DNA from: Blepharisma japonicum
Lineage: Eukaryota; Ciliophora; Heterotrichea; Heterotrichida; Blepharismidae
Assembly (NCBI GenBank): GCA_949751835.1
Contig: CATKHK010000121.1
Span: forward strand, 45,616-109,615
Direction: 5' to 3'
DNA length: 64,000 nucleotides
Shown piece after piece: positions 43,370 to 53,453 of this stretch (its first letter is position 1; each line of letters starts with the position of its first letter). A program made the position numbers and the translations under genes. Below the pieces are notes generated by a model. That model saw only the letters and a program-made list of their open reading frames with translations, was not told where the DNA came from and ran no database searches.

Positions 43370-44626
43370 TAAAATTTATGTTTTCAATAAATAGCATTAA
43401 GAAGATATAAAAGTTATTTTATGCGGAATTGCAAATGGAATTCTAGAATTTATTTTCTGAGTTTTAAGAAAGCGGCAAAAATAAAAAATCAGCTATGCCA
43501 TTAATATTCTTTTAATTAGTGTGTAAGTAAGCTGAAACAACTTGCAGTAAATTATTAGTTAGTGAAATTTACAATTTGAGAATGTTTTAGGGTTGGGGAA
43601 TATATTTTATATATAGGGCTGAGGATCATAATATATATGGCGATTTGTGGAAAATAGGAAATTAGGGAGTTTCGCAGTTTATTGACTGATTTTTAGCGGA
43701 AATTTTTCAGTCTACTTAGAAGCTATTTTAATAGGTTTCTCAGTATTTCTATAATGATTTGAATGTTTGATTATGAAATTTACAAAATTTCTCTATAGGA
43801 TGCCCTCTGAATATCTATATCTATAATATGATCGATATCATTTTTTTCTAAGTAATGATCCAAATGAATAAAATTCTGAAATAAAATACTCATGATTTAA
43901 TTCTTTAATAATGATATTTTCTGTTTCATTGATTACTGCATTTTAAAATTGTATGCTATTTTATTACAATTTCTATTAAATATTTTCATTGGCATATTTA
44001 TTTTAAATAACAACAATGAGACTATCTTCTTTATAGTAAAAAAACTATTAAACAAACTTTAAATTTAAGGAGTTTGATATATATCGTTTTGACTAAATCC
44101 TTTATCATCATATTTTTCGAAACTTTACTCCTTATTTGAGAGAAAAAAATCCTAAAAGCGAATAGATATAGATTAGAAAAATTTTACAGTTTTAATAAAT
44201 GCCATTAATTGTAAAATCAGCTGTTTATTGTCCTTTCTATTTCAAAGGCTAGTCTTATTCAATTCTTTAAAGAGATTCAATTTGATTACTTCTTTATTTC
44301 ATTTTAAAATTATTTTACTCCCAAACAATTATACTTTTATTTTCAGATATCAATATTAAATATAAGTCCTAAATAAAAAAAAAATTTGCAATCCAATTAT
44401 TTAAATGATCAGATTAACACAACGCAAGAAAATGATGCAATTTCCATAAATATATAATTATGCGATTATAATTACTTTATATTGACTATAGATAGCCTGC
44501 ACCAATTTTAGCATCAGTTTCCATTTTATCCCAACTGATTAATAATAAAAATTAAATTTTAATCTTGCATTATCTTTTATCCTATTTTGTTCCAAAGTTA
44601 TGGCTCGAAGGCTGGTCCTATAATAA
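43370..44626. other. Long AT-rich intergenic region upstream of eRF1
   Basis: About 1.26 kb between divergent cyclin and eRF1 genes. Very AT-rich with many short A or T runs; stops occur frequently in all frames. I saw no tRNA, no snRNA-like sequence and no repeat shared with other parts of the window. Confidence 0.45.
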
Positions 44627-45937
44627 ATGGAAGGAGACGAGCTCACACAGAATATCGAGCAGTGGAAAATAAAGCGACTGATTGATAATCTGGACAAAGC
44701 CCGTGGAAATGGGACATCCCTGATCTCACTGATCATCCCTCCTCGAGAGCAGTTGCCCATCATCAACAAGATGATCACTGAAGAATATGGAAAGTCATCT
44801 AACATCAAATCAAGAATCGTCAGACAGGCTGTTCAAAGTGCTCTCACCTCCACAAAAGAGCGTCTCAAACTTTATAATAATAGGCTCCCAGCAAACGGTC
44901 TAATTCTGTATTGTGGCGAAGTTATCAACGAAGAAGGAGTCTGCGAGAAAAAGTATACGATTGACTTCCAGCCATACCGAGCCATCAATACCACTCTTTA
45001 TATTTGCGATAATAAATTCCACACACAGCCACTTAAAGATCTTCTGGTCATGGATGATAAGTTCGGCTTCATCATTATTGATGGTAATGGAGCCCTTTTT
45101 GGTACTCTCCAAGGAAACACAAGGGAAGTCTTACACAAGTTCTCAGTCGATCTGCCAAAGAAGCATAGAAGAGGAGGTCAGTCAGCCCTTCGTTTTGCCA
45201 GGCTTCGTATGGAGTCCAGGAACAACTACCTCAGAAAGGTCGCTGAACAAGCCGTGGTACAGTTTATTTCTAATGACAAAGTTAACGTGGCAGGACTTAT
45301 TGTCGCTGGGTCAGCTGAGTTCAAAAATGTGCTTGTACAAAGTGACTTGTTTGACCAAAGACTGGCCGCCAAGGTCCTGAAAATAGTGGATGTGGCGTAT
45401 GGCGGAGAAAATGGCTTCACTCAAGCTATTGAGCTCTCAGCAGACACCTTAAGCAACATCAAGTTTATCAGAGAAAAGAAGGTCATGAGTAAGTTCTTTG
45501 AAGAAGTCGCACAAGACACCAAGAAATACTGCTACGGAGTCGAAGACACAATGAAGTCCTTAATCATGGGAGCTGTTGAGGTCATCCTCTTGTTCGAAAA
45601 CTTGAATTTCACGAGGTATGTGCTGAAAAACCCAACAACTGGGGTTGAAAAGACACTTTACCTGACCCCTGAGCAGGAAGAAAACCATGACAATTTCATG
45701 GAAAATGGGGAAGAGCTAGAAGCGCTGGAGAAAGGTCCACTGCCTGAGTGGATTGTGGATAACTATATGAAGTTTGGCGCTGGGCTGGAATTTATCACCG
45801 ATAGAAGTCAAGAAGGAGCCCAGTTCGTAAGAGGATTTGGAGGACTCGGCGCATTTTTGAGATACCAGGTGGATATGGCTCACTTGAATGCAGGAGAAGA
45901 AGAGCTTGATGAAGAGTGGGATGACGACTTCATGTAA
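44627..45937 (+). CDS. Eukaryotic peptide chain release factor 1 (eRF1)
   Basis: Protein of 436 aa, single exon, full family length. N domain: the codon-recognition motif TASNIKS reads KSSNIKS (residues 56-62), followed by [10 protein letters not shown] where animals have VNRLSVLGAI. The YxCxxxF motif is YICDNKF (125-131). M domain: GGQ at 183-185 within [17 protein letters not shown]. The C domain ends in the acidic tail [13 protein letters not shown]. It terminates translation at UAA and UAG; the changed residues before NIKS plausibly reduce UGA recognition, consistent with UGA being Trp here. Its own three Trp codons are all TGG. Confidence 0.97.
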   Translation: MEGDELTQNIEQWKIKRLIDNLDKARGNGTSLISLIIPPREQLPIINKMITEEYGKSSNIKSRIVRQAVQSALTSTKERLKLYNNRLPANGLILYCGEVINEEGVCEKKYTIDFQPYRAINTTLYICDNKFHTQPLKDLLVMDDKFGFIIIDGNGALFGTLQGNTREVLHKFSVDLPKKHRRGGQSALRFARLRMESRNNYLRKVAEQAVVQFISNDKVNVAGLIVAGSAEFKNVLVQSDLFDQRLAAKVLKIVDVAYGGENGFTQAIELSADTLSNIKFIREKKVMSKFFEEVAQDTKKYCYGVEDTMKSLIMGAVEVILLFENLNFTRYVLKNPTTGVEKTLYLTPEQEENHDNFMENGEELEALEKGPLPEWIVDNYMKFGAGLEFITDRSQEGAQFVRGFGGLGAFLRYQVDMAHLNAGEEELDEEWDDDFM

Positions 45938-45968
45938 TGCTAACACTCTTTTAGTGGTTAATTAGATT

Positions 45969-46325
45969 CTATAGCTCGTCTTCTTCAACTATAAGGCCTG
46001 AGTACCCTTCAATTCGACCAACTATTATTTCTATGTCTTCTGGGGCAACATTTACATCGTCAAGAACTAGCCTTAGACAGTTGAGAAATCGGTGCATGTC
46101 CTCTGTGCTTATGCCCTTACCTATGTGGGCGTATTTTATTAATTCTTCGTATTCAGCATCTGCATATCCTAAGCCTGCTTTTAAAATTGCAAAGTTAATC
46201 ATTTGCACTTCTGCTGGTCTTCGACGTTCAAAATAAGATCTTAAAATTCTGTCTTCTCTGAGCTTCTCATGAAACAAATTCACGACATGGTCCCAGAATT
46301 CTCTGTTTCCGTAACGATAAAGCAT
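45969..46325 (-). CDS. Truncated-globin-like protein, paralogue 1
   Basis: Protein of 118 aa from ATG 46325 (MLYRYGNREFW), chosen because paralogue 2 starts at the same point; the frame is open for 15 more residues upstream. It shows the all-helical pattern of truncated haemoglobins: FWDHVVNLFHEKLREDRILRSYF (A-B helices, like the xAVVxxFYxxVxxDxxLxxFF of trHb), EVQMINFAILKAGLG (E helix region), LIKYAHIGKGISTEDMHRFLNCL (possible proximal His in YAH). Ciliates are known to carry group I truncated globins. The fit is at motif level only. Convergent with eRF1, 31 bp between stops. Confidence 0.6.
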   Translation of the reverse strand: MLYRYGNREFWDHVVNLFHEKLREDRILRSYFERRRPAEVQMINFAILKAGLGYADAEYEELIKYAHIGKGISTEDMHRFLNCLRLVLDDVNVAPEDIEIIVGRIEGYSGLIVEEDEL

Positions 46326-46537
46326 AACTAGTAATTTTAATATGAAAACCACAACTTTAATTGATTGCAAAGAAATGCCTCCAATTGGACTTTTTGAAAT
46401 TTATATTTTAGTTATTATTTATTAAATTATTTAGATAAAGCTTGTAGCATTTAAATTATTAAGTCTATTTTAGAAGATGCATTAATAAATTTATCAATAG
46501 ATTCCAGTGTTTTCAAGAAACATAAAATTGATTAAAT

Positions 46538-47440
46538 ATGGAAGTCAAACGAGTCTCAGTTCCCTATTTTTCTTCAGCACCCAGCACGATTGACAGCATA
46601 GACGAGGACACTCAATCCAAGCCAAGGAGAAAAGTTTTTAATAACAAAATCTCCAAAAGCTCAAGCTATGTTTGGGCATCTTCCATTCCACAAAGGTGAA
46701 AAGATTTAAAAGGAAATTCCTACTTTCTCCATATTTCTCAAACTACACGGCCGAAGGACACTTTAGAATTTTTGAGAGAATCACAAAAATATATTGACGA
46801 AATTAGAAGCACAGCGAAGAAAGTGATTGAGCTGGAAGACACCCATAAAGCACATAAATCATTAGCATCAAGACAATCTTTTATGAAAAAGACAAATTTT
46901 TCTAGTCCTAGCCATGATATTAGGAGTGAATATAGAAATACTCTAAGCCCGTCATTTAGGTCTGATGATGAGCTCTATATGAGTGCAAAACCATTTGAAT
47001 GGAATACTCCAAAGAATGCATTCGCTCAGAAAACTGCTAATGAGCACTCTCCCGATAGTTTAGTCTGAAGAAAGAGTAAAATAGATTTCAAAGCAAAAAG
47101 AAAAAATAAATTAATTAAACGCAAATGCAATAGCCCAGACGTATCAGAGACAGAGCTTCAGCTTAATCAATCGCCGTTTGCAATAACACCTATTTTTTAT
47201 GAGACAAATTTATTGAATTTAGTAACTCCGCATAGATTAATACCAAGTGGGATCGCAACACCAAGATATGTCAATAATACACCTACCTTTCTGGATCTAA
47301 ATTTGGCACACTATTTGAATAGATTTGAAGAAAGTAATAAAAATACTCACCCAATTCCACCTATAAATAAAAATTTCCCAGGGAGAAAACTCATAAGAAA
47401 CAAATTTTCATTAAGTCAAAAAATACTTCAAAAATCCTAA
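46538..47440 (+). CDS. Disordered hypothetical protein
   Basis: Protein of 300 aa with TGA as Trp (46697 region and 47066 region). Starts MEVKRVSVPYFSSAPST. A short helix (DTLEFLRESQKYIDEIRSTAKKVIEL) sits in otherwise low-complexity Ser/Asn/Pro-rich sequence, with a basic patch (KIDFKAKRKNKLIKRK). No known domain. Lies between the two globin-like genes, which are on the other strand. Confidence 0.6.
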
Positions 47441-47543
47441 TTAACCTGTAAAATGAGTTTCTAATTAAATAAATGTTGAAATTATATATAAAAAAGGTGT
47501 AAAATAGCACAGTTTATAAAGATTTTAAATATTTTGAAATTAA

Positions 47544-47927
47544 TTAGATTTCTTCATCTTCTTCAACTCCTTCGCTACTTGTTTCATCAATTAATAAGCT
47601 AGAATAATTGGACAGGTTGGCAATAATAGTTTCAGTGTCTTCTGGCAAGACATTGGCTTGGTCTAAAGCAGCCTTCAAGCATATAAAAAACCTGTCCAAG
47701 TGCTCTTTACGAATACCTTTACTTTGATGGGCGTATTTTACAGCATCTTCATAGCCACATTCAACAAGCCCAAATCCTGCTTTCAATATTGCAAAATTTA
47801 TCATTTCAACTTCAGCTTGAGATCTTCTGCAAAAATATCGTCTTAAGAGTGGGTCTGAGCGAACTTTTTCATGAAAATCGTTGACTACTGCACTCCAAAA
47901 ATCAGTGTCTCCATATCTATAATACAT
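47544..47927 (-). CDS. Truncated-globin-like protein, paralogue 2
   Basis: Protein of 127 aa beginning MYYRYGDTDFWSAVVNDFHEKVRSDPLLRRYF. It shares about half its residues with paralogue 1, including EVEMINFAILKAGFG and VKYAHQSKGIRKEHLDRFFICLK, and has a slightly longer acidic tail (SSEGVEEDEEI). The AVVxxFxxxVxxDPxLxxxF start is the typical truncated-haemoglobin entry and YAH could supply the haem-ligating His. Two copies in ~2 kb, separated by one unrelated gene, indicate a local duplication. Confidence 0.62.
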   Translation of the reverse strand: MYYRYGDTDFWSAVVNDFHEKVRSDPLLRRYFCRRSQAEVEMINFAILKAGFGLVECGYEDAVKYAHQSKGIRKEHLDRFFICLKAALDQANVLPEDTETIIANLSNYSSLLIDETSSEGVEEDEEI

Positions 47928-48120
47928 TTAATTTTTAAAATCCGATGTCCAATAAATAAAAAATGAAATATAATCAGTTTAAGCTCTTATTTAATACTCA
48001 ATCGGTGTAAAATCATTAAGAGCATTATTTAAAAGTGTTTCATAAATGAATCATATTCACTAAAGTTATTAAGCCAAGGCAGAGGATGGATTTTTATATT
48101 TAATTGGATTGACTTAATTA
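47928..48120. other. Spacer upstream of the putative small-RNA cluster
   Basis: AT-rich with no ORF. It lies between globin-like paralogue 2 and the first box-plus-hairpin element. Confidence 0.35.
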
Positions 48121-48283
48121 TATCCCATAAATAAAACTTTTAGAAATTATTTTAATTTAAAGGAAAGGGGCTTTAGTTAAGTGACGCATATAAGCGTCAA
48201 AATGGCCCAACTGGCAGCTCCAGCTGTCTTAAAAATTCGTTATACTGGAATAGCTAAAGCCGAAGAGGCTAAAGGCTCTTTTT
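48121..48283 (+). ncRNA. Putative structured small RNA, element 1
   Basis: An upstream box TATCCCATAAATAAAA (48121-48136) is followed ~45 bp later by a perfect 5-bp hairpin, GACGC-atataa-GCGTC (48183-48198). Next comes the core GCTCCAGCT at 48217-48225, with a potential closing CTGGA further on, then a second hairpin region and a T-run at 48279-48283 that could terminate Pol III. The core recurs in elements 2 and 3. Inference from comparison within the window only; no known RNA family recognised. Confidence 0.4.
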
Positions 48284-48371
48284 ATCTTAAATGAAGATAT
48301 TTTATTCTATTTATAGGCATATCTTCTGTTTAAATATATGAAAAATGAAATATTTTAGATTATTAGTCTTT

Positions 48372-48546
48372 TATCCCATAAATAAAAGCCCCGAAAAAAA
48401 TAGTTAATTTAACAAATGAAGCATATATTAGATAACCCACCTTGGGCATTATTTAATTTATATAATCTAGCTAGAGGCGCTCCAGCTACCTTGAAATTAC
48501 TTCATACTGGAACTTTGCTATGTCTTCAGGACAAATAGCACTTTTT
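48372..48546 (+). ncRNA. Putative structured small RNA, element 2
   Basis: The same TATCCCATAAATAAAA box (48372-48387) lies 107 bp upstream of the core GCTCCAGCT (48479-48487); the spacing is 96 bp in element 1. The downstream string CTTGAAATT..TTCATACTGGA can pair TCCAG with CTGGA. Then follows GCTATGTC..GACAAATAGC, an imperfect hairpin, and a T-run at 48542-48546, 63 bp after the core start (62 in element 1). The spacing conservation supports a duplicated transcription unit. Confidence 0.4.
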
Positions 48547-48960
48547 AATACATTTAATTCTAGATTTCAACTTATATATTTTGAATTTATATTCGAAATA
48601 AATCCTTCGCTAAAAGCCTGCCAAAATAATCATTTTCACAATTATACATAATGTGTTGAATAATTTTTTTATAAATATCGTACTCAAAATTACCTAGTTT
48701 ATTGTGTTCAATCTTTCAAATTCAATTTTAAAATGTTTTTAAAAGAGCAAAGAATTTTTGGAAATCATTATAATATCTGAATAATGTTACGATTTTACTA
48801 GGTCATTTCGCAAAAATTTAGTTTAAAGTTTTTAATAATTAAATCAGAATTTATATTTAGTCTTGCAATTATGTTAATGAAAGCAGAACTAATTATTAAA
48901 GTAATAAATATCCCCCTCCCTTAAACAAAATGGTCAGATATAAATTTGAATTTAAAAATA

Positions 48961-49114
48961 TGACGTAAATTAAGATGTGTCCAAAATGGAGGATTGTTGG
49001 ATATACTTAGGATTATATAAAAAGCAAAAAATAGCTCCAGCTATCTTGAAATTCATTCAATTACTGGATAGTGCATTATTCCCTTGCTGTGCCCTCGGGG
49101 CAACAGCTATTTTT
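48961..49114 (+). ncRNA. Putative structured small RNA, element 3
   Basis: Carries the core GCTCCAGCTATCTTGAAATT at 49034-49053 with a downstream CTGGA, then a strong hairpin GCTGTgCCC..GGGGcAACAGC and a T-run at 49110-49114. The upstream box of elements 1 and 2 is not obvious here. Relative to element 2 a 2-bp insertion between the two paired arms would shift any reading frame but keeps the TCCAG/CTGGA pairing, which argues for RNA rather than a peptide. Confidence 0.33.
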
Positions 49115-49214
49115 CTAACAAGAGTAAAACACAAAAATTTGACAGATATCCTCGACGAGTCACCTTGTAATTATCAATTAGACATCCTATTAAATTAATC
49201 CTCGATTAGATTAC

Positions 49215-50423
49215 TTAAGACGAAAGTAACACAGGGCTTGAAATTTCCTCTTGAGTACTTGAGCTATAATTATTTGCAAGAGCAATGACGTTGCTAAACC
49301 AAGTCATGTTCTTTCCCCAAACGAATGTCATATGCCCGAAATTGTAGGTCTCTTCCTGATACACAATTGAACTAGATGGAATAACTCCTCTAAGCCAAGC
49401 ACCATCTGTAGGATCAGCAAGTCTATCATCTTTCCCAAAGAAAAGTGCAATTGGGCCAGGGATTTTAGCAAAGTTGTACACTGGAGGCTTCTTTTGCCCA
49501 TAGATCTTTTCATTGTCATGATCGCCAAAGTCATATTTTTGGACCTTGTAGACGTCATAGTTAGTCATCTGCTGCCAGTGTTGCATATTACGGACGCTGG
49601 TTCCTCCTGCTTCATGGGCCATAATGGTAGGAAGCATCTTATCGTTGTCGTTTCCGGTAATCAAATCAGCCAAAGCATAATCAACCCAGTCACAGACAAC
49701 ACTGAAAAGCTCACAGAAATCGTAATTTAGTCCTGGAGCATTATCATATGGCAAGAAGCAGCCAATTCCGAGGTCATTCATCATATCAAAAAGTGGGAGC
49801 TTTTTGATGAGGAAGAAGAAGTCAATTTTGATATGTCTGACAGTTCCTACTGGAGCCAAGGCAATGAAAATGTTGATGTTGTTGATGAAGGTTTGGTTTG
49901 ATGAAAGATGGGCAAACATTTGAAGGGTTCCTTGAGAGTGGCCAACATAGGTGAGCTTCTTTTGACCAGTAGTTTGGAGAACGTATGGAATTACAGCTGG
50001 AATATCGTAATCTGCCATATGTTGCCAGGTGAAATTCCAGTATTCTAAGTTTTTCCAAGGATTCAAGGTTACATGCCCAAGACTGTGGTAATTACCTCTT
50101 GAGTTGCCAAACCATACATCATATCCAGCTTCTGCAAATTGGAAACCTGGGGAATCTGGAAGATCCATAATCCAAGTATCTGCGCAGTCCAAAAGACCGT
50201 GCTGAAGGAAAACGACTTTTTTATTAGGATTTAGTGGCTGGTTTGCAGCTCCTGGGATGCGGAAAAGGGTTAAAATATAGTTATCTGCAGTTGTTACATT
50301 GTGGGTTTCAACTCTCCAACCATGGGCTGTGCAAACTTCTGTGAAGTTTCTTTTTGCATCTGGGTAATCTTCGGCAGAAACTGCACAAAGGATTCCAAGA
50401 AGAAGAATACAAATGACCTTCAT
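49215..50423 (-). CDS. Acid (lysosomal) lipase, AB-hydrolase family
   Basis: Protein of 402 aa from ATG 50423, which starts a clean signal peptide (MKVICILLLGILCAVSA); the frame continues slightly upstream but without an ATG. Acid-lipase features: HGWRVETHNVTTADNYILTLFRIP (lipase N-terminal region), FLQHGLLDCADTW (oxyanion), WFGNSRGNYHS, nucleophile elbow VGHSQGTLQ, and catalytic Asp/His regions LFFGKDDRLADPTD and FGHMTFVWG near the end. All triad residues are present, so probably an active lysosomal or secreted cholesteryl ester/triglyceride lipase. Trp all TGG. Confidence 0.93.
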   Translation of the reverse strand: MKVICILLLGILCAVSAEDYPDAKRNFTEVCTAHGWRVETHNVTTADNYILTLFRIPGAANQPLNPNKKVVFLQHGLLDCADTWIMDLPDSPGFQFAEAGYDVWFGNSRGNYHSLGHVTLNPWKNLEYWNFTWQHMADYDIPAVIPYVLQTTGQKKLTYVGHSQGTLQMFAHLSSNQTFINNINIFIALAPVGTVRHIKIDFFFLIKKLPLFDMMNDLGIGCFLPYDNAPGLNYDFCELFSVVCDWVDYALADLITGNDNDKMLPTIMAHEAGGTSVRNMQHWQQMTNYDVYKVQKYDFGDHDNEKIYGQKKPPVYNFAKIPGPIALFFGKDDRLADPTDGAWLRGVIPSSSIVYQEETYNFGHMTFVWGKNMTWFSNVIALANNYSSSTQEEISSPVLLSS

Positions 50424-50840
50424 TTTATTATCACACAAACTTAAGGGTTTTCAGAATATTTCGACAAATATGGGTAGATTTATTTAATTTTGATTCAACA
50501 AGAAGGGCTCTAATAAAAATTAAAGCTGAATTTTAATGTAAAATTTTCTTATCAATATATATAAAACTCGTATCAGATTTCTATATCGTATATATATCAT
50601 TACTAAATGTTAGTGCTATAATTTTAATATTTGCTGTTATTTGAAATTAAGTTCATATTTACTTCTATTGAATTCTTGAATGATAACTAATTGTATTCTT
50701 TTAATGTTTTAAAAATTATGAGATATCGAGCGGAATAAGAATTAAGTGTGTATTGCTTAAATTTAGCTGTTCAATTAATATTTATTTATATGAAAAATTT
50801 CCAGGAGTATTGTAGTTGATGATATTCTAGTAAAATTATA
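50424..50840. other. AT-rich intergenic spacer
   Basis: About 415 bp upstream of the lipase gene, with poly-A/T runs and repeated TATA-like strings; no gene recognised. Confidence 0.4.
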
Positions 50841-51620
50841 TTAAGATGGCCCATCTTGCAGCATTTGATCAATTGCTTGAAAAATCATTTCTTCATTAGT
50901 TTTTTCTGGAAATTTCAATTGAATTTCCAAGCTTCTCCTATCCCTTTTACTTTGTTGAAGCTGAAGCTGCAGATTTTTGATCATGATATTATCGTTTGGA
51001 ATGCTCATTTCTCTCGCCATTGAAGCTTGTTTAAGCAAATGGAGATTTGACTTTGCCTCTCTTATAATTCCAAGAAGTTCATTATCTGTTTTTATTTCTT
51101 TGGTTTTTTTCTTTTGAACTTGCTCTCATGCTGATATGTTGCTTAAGCTTTCAATATCCACTTGCATAACCTTTACGACTTCTTTTAATTCATCAAATTT
51201 TTTTCTTATTTCAATTATTTTATTCCCAAGCGTACAATTGCTTAATTCTGTATCTGATATTTCATATTCTTGCTTAAATAATTCGATTTTGCTGATTTTT
51301 GAAAGTCGCCATTCTTTGTGTTGCGTTAAAAGATTCTCTATTTCAGATAAAAGCTCGCTCAAAGCTTTTTCAAAAAAGGATTCATTCTTTATTGGGCTTG
51401 GATCTGAGTCAGTTGTTTTTGTTGGGGAAAGCTCGTCTTTTGGCATTATGATGACTGGGGTTTTACTTCTTTGATGATTTATGGCCCTTTTCTGTATAGG
51501 GCTTTTATTATTTTGCTGAGGCTCTTTCAGAGAAACATTGGAGGAACTTCCTTGGGAGGATGGAGATATTGTAATTGAAAGACCTTTCTTACCTTTAGTT
51601 GTTGGACTTCTATTTTTCAT
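50841..51620 (-). CDS. Coiled-coil protein, unknown
   Basis: Protein of 259 aa from ATG 51620 (MKNRSPTTKGKKGLSI), with a TGA-Trp at 51126-51128 joining the two halves. The first ~85 residues are disordered, with several S/T-P sites. The remainder (about 85-259) is mostly helical with heptads (FEKALSELLSEIENLLTQHKEW..., IREAKSNLHLLKQ..., IKNLQLQLQQSKRDRRSLEIQL). It could be a cytoskeletal or basal-body component; this is inference from structure only. Confidence 0.65.
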
Positions 51621-51933
51621 GATATATCTGATAAACAATACGTCATATACAAAAAGAAAACGGTTTGATATTGACAGCGAATGAGGGTGAAGTTCTCATG
51701 ATCTCTCCAAATAATTTTCTTTAGTCTTATTAGCTTGATCAACTATATGGCTTAGCTTTGAGATAGCATTAGTTTATCTTTAAAGTTATAATAATCATTT
51801 ATCTAAATGCTAAAAAATTATAAAACTGGGTATAAAGAGATTTCTATTCATTTTTTGATTTAATTTTTATAAGGGTTTCATTTTGATTTCTTCCTTATGC
51901 CAAAGTCTGAAATAAAATTACCATTTTTGTAAA
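51621..51933. other. Divergent intergenic spacer
   Basis: About 310 bp of AT-rich DNA between a minus- and a plus-strand gene; no motif recognised. Confidence 0.35.
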
Positions 51934-52627
51934 ATGCACTATTCACCATTAATCAATGCTCTTCTCGTCCTTTGCTTTTTTATAAATTCAGATGCTTTCA
52001 CTCCATGTATGGATCTCATTTTCACTAAGTCCTTCTATGACACTACTAATGTTCAAATCAAAGCTGACAACAAAATTGCTACAACAAGTCCATCTCAGGC
52101 CAATAGTGTTGTAGAGCCAACTTTAAGCTGCTCATCAGCCTATATGAATAACTTCCAATGGGCTTGAAGGATCGATGGCACAACGTGCGATTCAGATAAA
52201 ATAGCGTTAGGGATTTGGCTTAGTTTCGAATCAACTGTTAGTGCAGAAATTTTAAAGATTGGAAACTTTGGCAATTGTTAATGGAATTGACTAAGCCCCT
52301 TGAATTATTACTTGCAATCAAAATTCTTCTTGCTATATGTGTGCTGACTCAATTATGCAAGAAGGGGCTACATGCACTCTCGCTTCCCTTGGCTATAAAC
52401 TTACTTTTGATAATCCAAACATCAAAATCGACTTTGCCCACAAGCTTGATTACGATTTGGCGAAAGATACATTAGAAGCTACATCATATAGTGGGTATGC
52501 AATAGATACATCAAATTGGGCTGTAAGCGGTTGCACTGCTGGTGTCACAAGCTGCCAAATAGTCACGAATAATTTGAGCATAGGCCAGCTTCCAATGGAG
52601 GTTAATTTCTCATTCAAGCAAGGATAA
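51934..52627 (+). CDS. Secreted Cys-containing protein, unknown
   Basis: About 224 aa if a 19-nt intron is removed at 52277-52295 (gttaatggaattgactaag). This is longer than typical introns here, but its length restores the frame between the two halves. Signal peptide MHYSPLINALLVLCFFINSDA. TGA-Trp codons at 52165 and in exon 2. Cys are spaced through the mature part (CSSAYM, TTCDSDK, CNQNSSCYMCADS, ATCTLAS, SGCTAGVTSC). No family recognised; a small secreted or extrusome protein is possible. Confidence 0.55.
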
Positions 52628-53453
52628 CTAATCTTCTTCTTTTACATTTATTAATATGCTAATTTCGATTATTACAAGATTTTAGATATTTCTTAGGAGT
52701 ATAATTGGAAAAGTCGATGTAAATGAAAATTGCTTGATGATAAATAAGAGATTTATTCTTTTAGAATATTTTATACAGGAATTTTAAATATATCCTATTA
52801 AGAAAAATCTCTCTGTCAAATTGCAATACCTTATTTTTAATTAAATAAGAAGATATTTGACATTTTGCTAAATTCAGCCGCTAATTGATATAATTTCTAA
52901 AAAAGCTCTGATCTTAACTCGAAATCTGAATTAAAATAAAACAGAGAACGTTATTTAAAGTGTAGGGATTGTACTTTAAAAAAAGGCGGCTTTATTGAAT
53001 CCATGAGGGAATGCAGAATTCGATTTCAATTATATTGCTTATTGCTATTCTTCTAATTTAATCTGGATCAATCCTATGCATTTTGCAATTTCAGCATATA
53101 AGAATGTCCTAAAATTTAGGCTTCAAAAATCTATAATTAGGAGAGTGATAAATTAATGTCACTGATATTTTTTTATTTGGACATAAAAGTTTATTTGGGA
53201 TGCTGCAAATAGTTTATTAATTTAGAGCAAGATGAGCAATTCCTTTTGTATCCGCTCTGAAATAAATAAGATTGAATTTGAACTAAATAATATTGATGAT
53301 CTTTTAAATAGGATTTTAACTTAGCCATGCAGGCTTGCAATTTTACAATTTTAATTGAAAATTTAAGCTTTAGCTAATATTAGTTTATTTTTCAAGTTAA
53401 ATAACAATTTACTAAGTGTTAAAAACTATATATTTTAATAAAATATCAGTTTT
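52628..53453. other. Intergenic region at the start of the subtelomeric zone
   Basis: About 825 bp, AT-rich, with no ORF above noise. It separates the gene-dense interior from the duplicated Kelch-like family. Confidence 0.4.

Noticed and set aside
48977-49198. 73-aa plus-strand ORF and similar short peptides in elements 1 and 2
   Set aside because: Nucleotide core and pairing arms are conserved across a 2-bp indel that changes the frame, so a structured RNA explains the similarity better.
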